A stretch of 45,795 nt of DNA, from the NCBI GenBank assembly GCA_045537455.1, contig JAZSPM010000082.1, forward strand, positions 1-45,795. The letters are read 5' to 3'. Made by a program: the position numbers and the translations under genes. Shown here in pieces: positions 7,995-16,048 of the stretch. Numbering within the stretch: position 1 is the first letter of the stretch; every line of letters starts with the position of its first letter. This stretch comes from Ornithomonoglobus_A sp045537455. GTDB taxonomy: Bacteria > Bacillota > Clostridia > UBA1381. The notes under the pieces were generated by a model that had not been told where the DNA came from, made no database searches, and was given only the letters and a program-made list of their open reading frames with translations.

Positions 7995-10030
7995 TATTCA
8001 ACTCCCCTGTAAAAATGTCCTCTCGTAAATTCATTTTCACCAAAAGGATTTTTTACCGAATCCCCAATTAAAGCTTTTTTATATAAATCCGCTATTTCCT
8101 TACACTCTGCCGAGCCTTCAGTCGTAAAATACAGCCTGATATAATCAACTCCTGTATTTACAACATCACCCAGCTTATCGGCAATGAACAGCGGCTTTGA
8201 ATTTATCAGCTCGCATATACAGCCTTTGCCGCATAAAATCGGAAATTCTTCATTTTTTCTGTCTTTTAATTTATATATATTTTCACCATACTGACATTTC
8301 CCTGCTGATTTTATCGGACAGTTTTTCATAAGCATAAGCGGTATTCTTCCGTATGCTATAATCTCTGTTTTAGCTTCAGTATTTTTAATCAGCGCTTTTA
8401 GTTCTCCCAGATTCAGTTCAGGAGACAAGGTTACTGACTCAAAGCTTTTATAATGCTGTGCCGTAAGCGAATTATATATATTAAGTCTGAAATTCCCATG
8501 CAAGTTTTTTTCTTTATAATAATAAGCCGCTCCGTTTGATGAAACAAGCACATCATCAGCCGTAATATCTGCTTTTTCAAAAATTGCTCCTGTATCGGCT
8601 ATGACCTTTACGTTTTCTAAGCTTTGTGCAAGCTCTGCCGGTGCATACAAAATTTTTATTCCTGCCGAAATAACTGCATCTGCCTGCTCCTTTGTTCTTA
8701 CCGAAGCCGTAAGCTGAGGCTCGTTATAGATTTTATTTACCGACGGAAATTCAAAATCCTTTTTTACTCTTTCATTCACAGCCGTTCTTTGCTTTATCAA
8801 TTCCGAAACAGCTTCACGTCTTACGCTGTTTATTTCTTTTATCGGAATTGTGATACCGTCTGCGACAAAGACATCTGCACTTTCCAAAACAAACGGCGTT
8901 CCACCAAGCTTTCCGAGCTGTTCTCCAAGACGTGCTTCATCAAGAGGTCTGCTGTTTGCCTTTTCTGCCAAAACAGTACCTGTTGCTGAGGCACAGCTTC
9001 CGTCGTTATCGTATAATGTAACAGTCAGCGGCTCGCCCTCCTGCAAATATGCAGAGACACTTACAGGCACTTTTCTGAAATCCGCATTTTCGTCCGCTCT
9101 TGCCTTTGCTTCGCTTGTAAAATGATTTTCGCAATTTGACGGGTCTGTGCTGCTCATCATTGAATCACCTAACTTATTTTTAAAATACCCGTCTGTAAAG
9201 CCTGTCCTTGAAAATGCTTCAAGAAGCTCCTTTTTATCGGCTTCACTGACTCTTGAAGGGAAATCAAGATATTTCCTGTAAATCCCCGTAACGGCACTTA
9301 CGTACTCCGCACGCTTTAAGCGTCCTTCTATTTTTAATGAAGCAACTCCGATTTTTTCAAGCTCCTGCAATTCGTTTATAAGCGACATATCCTTAGGGCT
9401 TAACAAATATCCCGATTTACCGTCTGTGAGCGAATATTTCAAACGGCAGGGCTGAGCACATCTGCCTCTGTTTCCGCTTCTTCCGCCTAAGATACTCGAC
9501 ATCAAACACTGCCCTGAATAGCACTGGCATATTGCACCGTGTACAAACACTTCAATCTCAGCCTTTGCATTTTTGCAGATATATTCAATTTCATTCTTTG
9601 ACAGCTCTCTTGCAAGAACCACCCTGCTAAAGCCCATGCTTTCAAGATATCGCACACCCTCAAGCGATGTTACCGTCATCTGAGTGCTTGCATGAAGCTC
9701 CATTTGCGGAATTGCCTTTTTTATCATTTCCGCCGCACCTATATCCTGAATTATAAGTGCATCCGCACCCATGTCATTAAGGGTATATACATATTCAAGA
9801 AGCTCACCAAGCTCCTTTTCCTTTATAAGCGTATTCACCGCCACATGAACCTTAACGCCGTACATATGGCAGTAATCTATCATTTCTTTCATTTCGGACG
9901 GAGTGAAATTCTTTGCCGAGCGGCGTGCATTAAAGCTATAGCCACCCATATACACTGCATCCGCACCTGACTGAACCGCAGCCTTAAGCTGTGCAGCTCC
10001 GCCTGCCGGTGATAACAGTTCCATGCTCAT
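7994..10030 (-). CDS. U32 peptidase-family protein, RlhA-type (candidate 23S rRNA C2501 hydroxylation factor)
   Basis: A 678-residue protein with an N-terminal U32 domain (LSPAGGAAQLKAAVQSGADAVYMGG) and a long C-terminal DUF3656-like part. Four conserved cysteines lie near 168-196 in CQCYSGQCLMSS and GRCAQPCR; further cysteine clusters near the C-terminus (CPI, GKCQY, CGKGCIC) may complete an iron-sulphur site. E. coli RlhA (YdcP), with the same architecture and size, hydroxylates 23S rRNA C2501. A role in RNA modification is therefore more likely than proteolysis, but is inferred from the family. TAATG overlaps couple it to zapA upstream and maf downstream. A second Met at residue 3 is an alternative start. 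Confidence 0.85.
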   Translation of the reverse strand: MSMELLSPAGGAAQLKAAVQSGADAVYMGGYSFNARRSAKNFTPSEMKEMIDYCHMYGVKVHVAVNTLIKEKELGELLEYVYTLNDMGADALIIQDIGAAEMIKKAIPQMELHASTQMTVTSLEGVRYLESMGFSRVVLARELSKNEIEYICKNAKAEIEVFVHGAICQCYSGQCLMSSILGGRSGNRGRCAQPCRLKYSLTDGKSGYLLSPKDMSLINELQELEKIGVASLKIEGRLKRAEYVSAVTGIYRKYLDFPSRVSEADKKELLEAFSRTGFTDGYFKNKLGDSMMSSTDPSNCENHFTSEAKARADENADFRKVPVSVSAYLQEGEPLTVTLYDNDGSCASATGTVLAEKANSRPLDEARLGEQLGKLGGTPFVLESADVFVADGITIPIKEINSVRREAVSELIKQRTAVNERVKKDFEFPSVNKIYNEPQLTASVRTKEQADAVISAGIKILYAPAELAQSLENVKVIADTGAIFEKADITADDVLVSSNGAAYYYKEKNLHGNFRLNIYNSLTAQHYKSFESVTLSPELNLGELKALIKNTEAKTEIIAYGRIPLMLMKNCPIKSAGKCQYGENIYKLKDRKNEEFPILCGKGCICELINSKPLFIADKLGDVVNTGVDYIRLYFTTEGSAECKEIADLYKKALIGDSVKNPFGENEFTRGHFYRGVE

Positions 10031-10545
10031 TACCTTTCAAGCAGGTCGAGCATTTCACGCTCTCTTGCGGCAAATTCCTGTTTCATTTCCTTTTGCTTTG
10101 TTTCCATAAGTCTAAGCTGTCCTTCAAGAAATTTTATTTTAAGCTCTGCTTCCATAAGCTGGTCTTTAAGCTCTTTGGACTGCACCTTTGTTTCAGTTTC
10201 CTCCATAGTAACCTGACCGCCCTTTGCATCCTTTACATCTTCCTGCAAGCCTTTTATCATATTTTTCAGCTCGGCGTTTTCATTAGCCTGCTCATCAAGC
10301 TTTGCCGAATATGCTTTCATTTGCCCGTCAAGCCTTGATATTTCTTCTGTTTGCTTAAAATATTCATCACAAATATTCAATGCCGCAAGAACAAGCGGTC
10401 TTTCTCCCATTACATTATTTCCGCTTAACAGAACATGGGAAATCTTTTCATTAATATGCTCGCCGAGAGATTTTATATATTCCTCACTCTCTGCCGCAAC
10501 CACGTTATACTGACGTGAATTTATTGTTACAGTAACTCTGTTCAT
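10030..10545 (-). CDS. zapA: cell division protein ZapA
   Basis: A 171-residue protein with an N-terminal ZapA head (NRVTVTINSRQYNVVA, then EEYIKSLGEHINEKI) and a long coiled coil from about 65 to the end, rich in E, K, Q and L. ZapA bundles FtsZ protofilaments at the division ring. Bacterial ZapA is often about 100 residues; the longer coiled coil here is common in Clostridia. The ATG at 10545 is chosen because GGAGG sits 5-9 nt upstream and the family begins at this point. It is the first gene of the shape and division operon. Confidence 0.9.
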   Translation of the reverse strand: MNRVTVTINSRQYNVVAAESEEYIKSLGEHINEKISHVLLSGNNVMGERPLVLAALNICDEYFKQTEEISRLDGQMKAYSAKLDEQANENAELKNMIKGLQEDVKDAKGGQVTMEETETKVQSKELKDQLMEAELKIKFLEGQLRLMETKQKEMKQEFAAREREMLDLLER

Positions 10546-10581
10546 ACGTATCCTCCATTGTATGTATAATACTTCTATTCT

Positions 10582-10610
10582 ATTATACTCCAAATTGACA
10601 AAAAAATAAA
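10582..10610 (-). promoter_or_regulatory. probable promoter of the zapA operon
   Basis: A consensus TATAAT (10582-10587) lies 37 bp before the zapA start, with only a weak -35 (TTTATT, 10605-10610) at 17 bp. A second possible pair, TTTGGA-17-TATTAT, overlaps it. Confidence 0.45.
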
Positions 10611-10670
10611 GAGTATTTTGAAAGAAAATGCAAAAAAATTAAAAATTTAATCTATTTATAAAATTTCTGC

Positions 10671-10697
10671 AAAAAAAGAGGACTGCATTGCAGTCCT
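10671..10697 (-). terminator. orphan terminator-like hairpin upstream of zapA
   Basis: A near-perfect 19-bp palindrome (AGGACTGCA, T, TGCAGTCCT at 10679-10697) is followed on the minus strand by C and seven Ts. It lies in the 301-bp divergent gap 10546-10846, which otherwise holds only the two promoters. No minus-strand gene lies directly upstream of it. Confidence 0.55.
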
Positions 10698-10778
10698 AAA
10701 AAAGAATTTTTCCTGATTATTTTTTTATATAAAATTTAAACTTTTTGTAAATATCCTGACTATTTTTCATTTTTGTTA

Positions 10779-10807
10779 TTGCAAATACATTTATAATGTG
10801 GTACAAT
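10779..10807 (+). promoter_or_regulatory. sigma-A promoter of the DUF624-mnmG-rnhA operon
   Basis: TTGCAA (10779-10784), 17 bp, TACAAT (10802-10807), with an extended TGG before the -10. The RBS AAGGAAAG is at 10831-10838, 8 nt from the ATG. Confidence 0.65.
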
Positions 10808-10846
10808 AAGAGGTAACACTAAAATACCGAAAGGAAAGATTATAAA

Positions 10847-11749
10847 ATGGGATTATTCAGTTTTAACTATGCAAAGCCGGGACCCGGCGTTGATGCAAAC
10901 GAGCCGGAAAAGAAAGGCTTTTTCAGATTTTGGGAGATTATATTTGAGAAGTTCGGAAAGCTCCTGGGGCTTAATACAATTCATGCAATTTTAAGTATTG
11001 TATATCTTCTGATACTTTTTGTAATTGCTCCCGTAAATGACACATGGCTTACACAGCTTGCACAGGGTGCCTCAGAAGACCCTCAAACTGTACAAATGGT
11101 TGCATTTACATTCACTACAATGATGCGTGCAATATTTGCCGTAGGAATATTCATGCTTTGGGGCAGTGGCCCGTCATCGGCTGTATATGCTTATGTATCA
11201 CGCTGTTTTATAAGACGTGACCCTGTATGGATTATCTCCGACGGAAAGGACAAGCTAAAGGAGAACTTCAAGCAGTCAATAATTGTTGCTGTAATAGACA
11301 TTGTTTTGCTGTTCCTGTCAATCAATGCAATAATGTTCTATAACAGTATGTTCACTAAATCAGGAAATATCCTGTTTATGATGCTGACATCACTTATGGT
11401 TATGATGTTTGTTATCTATACATGGATGCATTTTTACATATATCAGCTTATAGTTACATTTGAATGTACACTAAAACAGCTTTATAAAAATGCACTGATA
11501 TTTGCAATCGCCGCACTGCCAATGAACCTGTTCCTGACAGTACTTTGCTTAGCAGTGCTTGTTTCGCCATTCTTCTTCCTGAGTCCTATGTTTGCAGTAA
11601 TAATTGACCTTATTCTTCTTCCGATATTTATGAGATTCCCAATCGAATTCTATGCAGCAAGAAAAATCAAAAAGGTTGCAATCGGAGATGAAGAAAAGCC
11701 TGTTGTTCAGCACGAATACTTCCCTGAGCCTGAGGAGGAAATTAAATAA
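10847..11749 (+). CDS. DUF624 (YesL-family) membrane protein
   Basis: A 300-residue integral membrane protein with about five to six hydrophobic segments (near 45-60, 88-105, 143-160, 172-200, 213-262). The start MGLFSFNYAKPGPGVDANEP followed by RFWEIIFEKFGKLLGLN is typical of DUF624/YesL proteins in Clostridia. The C-terminus is an acidic tail. The family has no established function; many members sit near sugar-uptake genes, but here the partner is mnmG. The stop overlaps the mnmG start (TAATG), so translation of the two is coupled. Confidence 0.8.
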   Translation: MGLFSFNYAKPGPGVDANEPEKKGFFRFWEIIFEKFGKLLGLNTIHAILSIVYLLILFVIAPVNDTWLTQLAQGASEDPQTVQMVAFTFTTMMRAIFAVGIFMLWGSGPSSAVYAYVSRCFIRRDPVWIISDGKDKLKENFKQSIIVAVIDIVLLFLSINAIMFYNSMFTKSGNILFMMLTSLMVMMFVIYTWMHFYIYQLIVTFECTLKQLYKNALIFAIAALPMNLFLTVLCLAVLVSPFFFLSPMFAVIIDLILLPIFMRFPIEFYAARKIKKVAIGDEEKPVVQHEYFPEPEEEIK

Positions 11750-13611
11750 TGCGTCTTGGAGAATACGACGTTGCAGTTATCGGCGGAGGTCATGCCGGTT
11801 GTGAAGCGGCGCTTGCGGCGGCACGTCTTGGTATGAAAACAGTTTTGTTTTCAATCAGCCTTGATGCCATAGGCAATCTGCCATGTAATCCGAGCATCGG
11901 CGGTACTGCAAAAGGTCATCTTGTATGCGAAATTGACGCTCTCGGCGGTGAAATGGGAAAAGCGGCTGATGCTTCATTTATTCAGTCAAAGATGTTAAAT
12001 CGTGGCAAAGGCCCTGCGGTTCATTCATTAAGAGCACAGATTGACCGTACAAAATATCATTCAGAAATGAAAAAACGGCTTGAAAATCAGCAAAATCTTG
12101 TTATAAAGCAAGCCGAAATCACAGATATAAAAACAGAAAATGATTCAGTTTGTGCCGTTGTTACAGCAACAGGTACTGAGTTCGGAGCAAAGGCAGTTAT
12201 TATTGCTTCGGGAACTTATTTAAAGGGGAAAATCCTTATAGGAAGCTACTCAAAGGAAAGCGGTCCTGACGGTATGTTCCCTGCAAACGAGCTTTCTGAA
12301 AACCTAAAAAAGCTCGGTATTGAAATACGACGTTTCAAGACAGGTACACCTGCAAGAGTTCATGCTGATTCGCTTGACTACTCCAAAATGGAGCGTGAAG
12401 AAGGCGACGAAGCTATCACTCCGTTCTCTTTTGAAACCGAAACGCCGGGCGAAAACAAGGTACCTTGTCATCTTGTCTATACAAACGAAGAAACTCATAA
12501 AATAATAATGGATAACCTTGAAAAAAGTGCGATGTACGGCGGCTATGTTGAGGGTATAGGCCCTAGATACTGTCCGTCAATCGAGGACAAGGTTGTTCGT
12601 TTTCACGACAAGCCAAGGCATCAGATTTTTATTGAGCCTATGGGACTTGATACAAAGGAAATGTATGTTCAGGGTTTTTCAACAAGCTTGCCTGAGGATG
12701 TTCAGCTTGCGATGTACCGTTCGGTAAAAGGTCTTGAAAATGTAGAAATTATGCGAAGTGCATATGCAATCGAATACGATTGCTGTGACCCGACACAGCT
12801 TTACGCAACACTTGAATTTAAAACTATAAGCGGACTTTACGGAGCAGGTCAGTTTAACGGCACATCAGGCTACGAGGAAGCCGCCGCACAAGGGCTTGTT
12901 GCCGGAATTAACGCGGCACTCAAATTAAAAGGCGAAGAGCCGCTTATAATAAGCCGTTCTGACGGATATATAGGAACTCTTATTGATGACCTTATTACAA
13001 AAGGTACAAACGAACCGTACAGAATGATGACATCACGTTCCGAATACCGTCTGCTTCTGCGTCAGGATAACGCTGACGAGCGTTTGACTCCGTTTGGCTA
13101 CAGAGTTGGTCTTATAAGTCAGGAACGCTATAATAAATTCCTTGAAAAGCAGGAAATGATAAAGAACGAAATTGTACGTCTTGAAAAGACGGTTATTCCG
13201 CCAAGACTTGCAAATCCCGTATTGGAGGAATATTCTTCAACTCCTATAAAAACAGGCATAAAGCTTGCCGAGCTTATACGGCGTCCGGAGCTTAATTATG
13301 AAAAAACTGCTCCGATGGACATTGAACGTCCCGTTCTCCCTCATGCAGTATGGGAGCAGGCAGAAATCAAGCTCAAATATGAGGGATATATAAAACGTCA
13401 GATTGCCGAGGTTGAGCAATTCAAAAAAATGGAGGCAAAGCTTCTGCCCGAAAATCAGGATTATTCCGAAATTTACGGGCTTCGCCTTGAAGCACGTCAG
13501 AAGCTTAATAAAATAAAGCCAAAATCTCTCGGTCAGGCATCAAGAATCAGTGGTGTTTCGCCATCAGATATTTCCGTATTGATTATATGGCTGGAAAGCT
13601 TAAAGAAATAA
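11749..13611 (+). CDS. mnmG: tRNA uridine-5-carboxymethylaminomethyl synthesis enzyme MnmG (GidA)
   Basis: A 620-residue FAD enzyme of normal length. The dinucleotide-binding motif GGGHAGCEAA is at about residues 12-21, followed by the family blocks CNPSIGGTAKGHLVCEIDALGGEM and FKTGTPARV. The helical C-terminal tRNA-binding domain begins near 540. With MnmE it installs the cmnm5/nm5 group on U34 of tRNAs reading split codon boxes. mnmE is often upstream, but here the upstream gene is DUF624. rnhA follows 11 bp later. Confidence 0.97.
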   Translation: MRLGEYDVAVIGGGHAGCEAALAAARLGMKTVLFSISLDAIGNLPCNPSIGGTAKGHLVCEIDALGGEMGKAADASFIQSKMLNRGKGPAVHSLRAQIDRTKYHSEMKKRLENQQNLVIKQAEITDIKTENDSVCAVVTATGTEFGAKAVIIASGTYLKGKILIGSYSKESGPDGMFPANELSENLKKLGIEIRRFKTGTPARVHADSLDYSKMEREEGDEAITPFSFETETPGENKVPCHLVYTNEETHKIIMDNLEKSAMYGGYVEGIGPRYCPSIEDKVVRFHDKPRHQIFIEPMGLDTKEMYVQGFSTSLPEDVQLAMYRSVKGLENVEIMRSAYAIEYDCCDPTQLYATLEFKTISGLYGAGQFNGTSGYEEAAAQGLVAGINAALKLKGEEPLIISRSDGYIGTLIDDLITKGTNEPYRMMTSRSEYRLLLRQDNADERLTPFGYRVGLISQERYNKFLEKQEMIKNEIVRLEKTVIPPRLANPVLEEYSSTPIKTGIKLAELIRRPELNYEKTAPMDIERPVLPHAVWEQAEIKLKYEGYIKRQIAEVEQFKKMEAKLLPENQDYSEIYGLRLEARQKLNKIKPKSLGQASRISGVSPSDISVLIIWLESLKK

Positions 13612-13622
13612 GGAGCATATAA

Positions 13623-14228
13623 ATGAAATATTACGCAGTAAGGCAAGGCAGACAAATCGGTATTTTTACCGACTGGGACGAATGTAAAAAGCTTGTTATG
13701 GGCTATAAAGGAGCAGAATATAAGAGCTTTACCTCCCGCGAAGACGCCGTTGCTTTTATGAACGGAATCTCTCCGGATAAAAACTCATCCGTTGCTATTG
13801 AGCCTGACAAGGATACTGCCGTTGCATATGTAGACGGAAGCTATAATATTCATACAAAGGTCTTTGCCTGCGGAGTTGTTATACTCTACAACGATAAAGA
13901 AATCACCTTAAACGAAAGCTTTACGGACGAGGAGCTTGCTACAATGCGTAATGTTGCAGGTGAAATAAATGGCTCTATGATGGCAATGAAATACTGCCTT
14001 GAAAACAACATATCAAATCTGCACCTGTTTTATGACTACGAGGGTATTGAAAAATGGTGCACAGGAGCATGGAAAACCAACAAAACAGGCACGATTGATT
14101 ATAAAAGCTTTTATGACAGCATAAAGGATAAGCTAAATATTACTTTTCATAAAGTGAAAGGTCACAGCGGTGACAAATATAACGATATGGCTGACCGTCT
14201 TGCAAAAGACGCGGCAGGCGTCGAATAG
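13623..14228 (+). CDS. rnhA: ribonuclease H1 with N-terminal hybrid-binding domain
   Basis: A 201-residue protein with two domains. Residues 1-48 form the caulimovirus viroplasmin-like hybrid-binding domain (YYAVRQGRQIGIF, SFTSREDAVAFMNG). Residues 65-200 form the RNase H fold with its active-site set: D71 (VDGSYN), E114 (GEING), D138 (FYDYEG), H181 (KGHSGDKYND) and D188. It removes RNA from RNA-DNA hybrids. The architecture matches Firmicute and eukaryotic RNase H1. Last gene of its operon; an inverted repeat follows. Confidence 0.93.
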   Translation: MKYYAVRQGRQIGIFTDWDECKKLVMGYKGAEYKSFTSREDAVAFMNGISPDKNSSVAIEPDKDTAVAYVDGSYNIHTKVFACGVVILYNDKEITLNESFTDEELATMRNVAGEINGSMMAMKYCLENNISNLHLFYDYEGIEKWCTGAWKTNKTGTIDYKSFYDSIKDKLNITFHKVKGHSGDKYNDMADRLAKDAAGVE

Positions 14229-14233
14229 TAAAA

Positions 14234-14265
14234 TTAACCAAAAATCATGCTCGACTTTTGGTTAA
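14234..14265. repeat. inverted repeat after rnhA
   Basis: Perfect 10-bp arms TTAACCAAAA and TTTTGGTTAA with a 12-nt loop, 6 bp after the rnhA stop. It is AT-rich and no T-run follows on the plus strand, so it is a weak terminator or an operator upstream of the carD promoter. Confidence 0.5.
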
Positions 14266-14285
14266 AGTGTTTGGTCGTATTGTGT

Positions 14286-14314
14286 TTGACTTTTAACTTT
14301 TAATGTGGTATAAT
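14286..14314 (+). promoter_or_regulatory. strong sigma-A promoter of carD
   Basis: TTGACT (14286-14291), a 17-bp spacer and TATAAT (14309-14314), with extended TGG. The last part of the spacer and the -10 (AATGTGGTATAAT) nearly repeats that of the DUF624 promoter (AATGTGGTACAAT). Confidence 0.8.
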
Positions 14315-14369
14315 ATGTATATAAGGTTATACATAACATTTTAAGAATTAAGAAAGCAAGGTTAAACCA

Positions 14370-14855
14370 ATGTATAGTGTAGGCGATAAAGTAGTGCATC
14401 CAATGCATGGCGCCGGAATAATTCAAGAGATACGCCGGATAGAAATTGCAGGAAAAAAGCGTGATTATTACGCAGTAAAATTTGTAGTCGGGAGTATGAT
14501 AACAAACATCCCGATTGACAGTAGTGATAAAGTTGGTCTCAGAGACGTCATCGAAAAGGACGAGGCAAAAAAGGTTGTGGAGACCTTTGTTGCGTTGCCT
14601 GTCAACAATGATATAAACTGGAACAAACGTCAGCGAGAGAATCTTGCAAAAATAAAATCAGGCGATATTTATCAGGTTCTTGGGGTTCTTAAAGACCTTA
14701 TGTATCGTGACAAAACCAAAGGACTTTCCACAAACGAACGCAAGACACTGAGCAGTGCAAGACAGATTGTTCTCAGCGAGCTTGTATTATCTTCGTTTGC
14801 TTCGGAAAATGATATAGAAAATATAATGAACGATACTATTGAAGCATTGATTTAG
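14370..14855 (+). CDS. carD: CarD/CdnL-family RNA polymerase-binding regulator
   Basis: A 161-residue protein with an N-terminal Tudor-like RNA polymerase interaction domain (MYSVGDKVVHPMHGAGIIQEI, about 1-60) shared with TRCF, and a helical C-terminal DNA-binding domain (about 70-160: NWNKRQRENLAKI, GLSTNERKTLSSARQIVLSEL). CarD proteins stabilise open promoter complexes, notably at rRNA promoters. A carD-ispD-ispF order also occurs in actinobacteria. A small hairpin separates it from ispD. Confidence 0.9.
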   Translation: MYSVGDKVVHPMHGAGIIQEIRRIEIAGKKRDYYAVKFVVGSMITNIPIDSSDKVGLRDVIEKDEAKKVVETFVALPVNNDINWNKRQRENLAKIKSGDIYQVLGVLKDLMYRDKTKGLSTNERKTLSSARQIVLSELVLSSFASENDIENIMNDTIEALI

Positions 14856-14874
14856 CACACTGCAAAGGTGTGCT
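14854..14874 (+). terminator. small hairpin between carD and ispD
   Basis: Stem AGCACAC / GTGTGCT with a 7-nt loop, overlapping the carD stop, followed by ATTTCCATTT. The poor T-tract suggests partial termination or an mRNA end stabiliser. Confidence 0.45.
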
Positions 14875-14897
14875 ATTTCCATTTATAAGGAGGATTT

Positions 14898-15572
14898 ATG
14901 GTAACAGCAATAATTGCCGCCGGAGGAAGCGGAACACGTATGGGCGCCGGAATAAACAAGGTTTATTTAGAGTCTGACGGCATTGAGATAATAGCAAGAA
15001 CCGTTTCGGTTTTTGAAAAATCAGATATTATTGATGAAATTATAGTAGTAACAGGAATTAATGATATTCCGTTATTCAATGAACTTATAAATAAATATTG
15101 CTTCAAAAAAATATCTGCGGTTGTTCAGGGCGGAGGCACAAGAGCAGAATCCGTATACAATGGACTCATGCAAGCCTCAGGCGAGATTGTTCTTATTCAT
15201 GATGGTGCAAGAATGCTCATAACAGTTGACGAAATTGAAAGAGTTTTTAACGACTGCAAAAAATTCGGTGCGGCAGCACTCGGAGTAAAATGCAAGGATA
15301 CGCTTAAAATCTCCGACAACGGATTCATCTGTGGAACACTTGACAGAGAAACAACTTATCAGATTCAGACTCCCCAGGTTTTCTACAAAGATACAATAAT
15401 TAAAGCACATCAAAATGCAAAGGATAATACTGCAACAGACGACTGTGCGTTAGCTGAACAAATTGATGTTAAAATAAAAATTACCGAAGGAAGCTATGAA
15501 AATATTAAAATCACAACTCCGTCAGACCTTGCAATAGCACACGAAATTCTGAAGAAAAGAGGAGGAATATAA
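14898..15572 (+). CDS. ispD: 2-C-methyl-D-erythritol 4-phosphate cytidylyltransferase
   Basis: A 224-residue enzyme of the non-mevalonate isoprenoid pathway: it joins CTP and MEP to give CDP-ME. The CTP loop IIAAGGSGTRMG (6-17), the lysine in INKVYL, the HDGAR segment and the distal NIKITTPSDL lysine are present. The usual HDxARP motif has Met in place of Pro here (HDGARM), which is uncommon but leaves the catalytic residues intact. AAGGAGGA lies before the ATG. TAATG overlap couples it to ispF. Confidence 0.95.
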   Translation: MVTAIIAAGGSGTRMGAGINKVYLESDGIEIIARTVSVFEKSDIIDEIIVVTGINDIPLFNELINKYCFKKISAVVQGGGTRAESVYNGLMQASGEIVLIHDGARMLITVDEIERVFNDCKKFGAAALGVKCKDTLKISDNGFICGTLDRETTYQIQTPQVFYKDTIIKAHQNAKDNTATDDCALAEQIDVKIKITEGSYENIKITTPSDLAIAHEILKKRGGI

Positions 15573-16039
15573 TGAGAATAGGACAAGGCTATGATGTTCA
15601 TAAATTAGTTGAAGGCAGAAGATGCATAATATGCGGAGTAGATATTCCTTATGAAAAGGGTTTGCTTGGTCACTCAGATGCAGATGTAGCGCTCCACGCA
15701 CTTTCCGACGCACTTTTAGGCGCGGCGGCACTTGGTGATATTGGCAGACACTTCCCCGACAATGACCCACAATTTGAGGGTGCAGACAGTCGTGTACTAT
15801 TACGTCACGTTGTTAAATTAATCGAAGAAAAAGGCTACACAGTCGGAAACGCTGACATTACAATAATTGCACAGCGACCAAAAATGATGAATTACATTGA
15901 ACAAATGCGCAAAAACGTAGCTGAAGATTTAAAGGTCGATATTGACTGCATCAATATAAAAGCCACAACTACCGAAAAGCTCGGCTTTGAAGGCAGAGGA
16001 GAAGGTATAAGCTCAATGGCAGTAGTTCTATTGAATTAG
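15572..16039 (+). CDS. ispF: 2-C-methyl-D-erythritol 2,4-cyclodiphosphate synthase
   Basis: A 155-residue zinc enzyme that cyclises CDP-ME 2-phosphate, releasing CMP. Metal ligands D8 and H10 (GQGYDVH) and H34 (GLLGHSDADV) are visible, as is the C-terminal TTTEKLGFEGRGEGISS signature. Length is standard. It overlaps ispD and is 9 bp before the next gene. ispE, the intermediate kinase, is not in the window. Confidence 0.97.
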   Translation: MRIGQGYDVHKLVEGRRCIICGVDIPYEKGLLGHSDADVALHALSDALLGAAALGDIGRHFPDNDPQFEGADSRVLLRHVVKLIEEKGYTVGNADITIIAQRPKMMNYIEQMRKNVAEDLKVDIDCINIKATTTEKLGFEGRGEGISSMAVVLLN

Positions 16040-16048
16040 GAGAATTTT

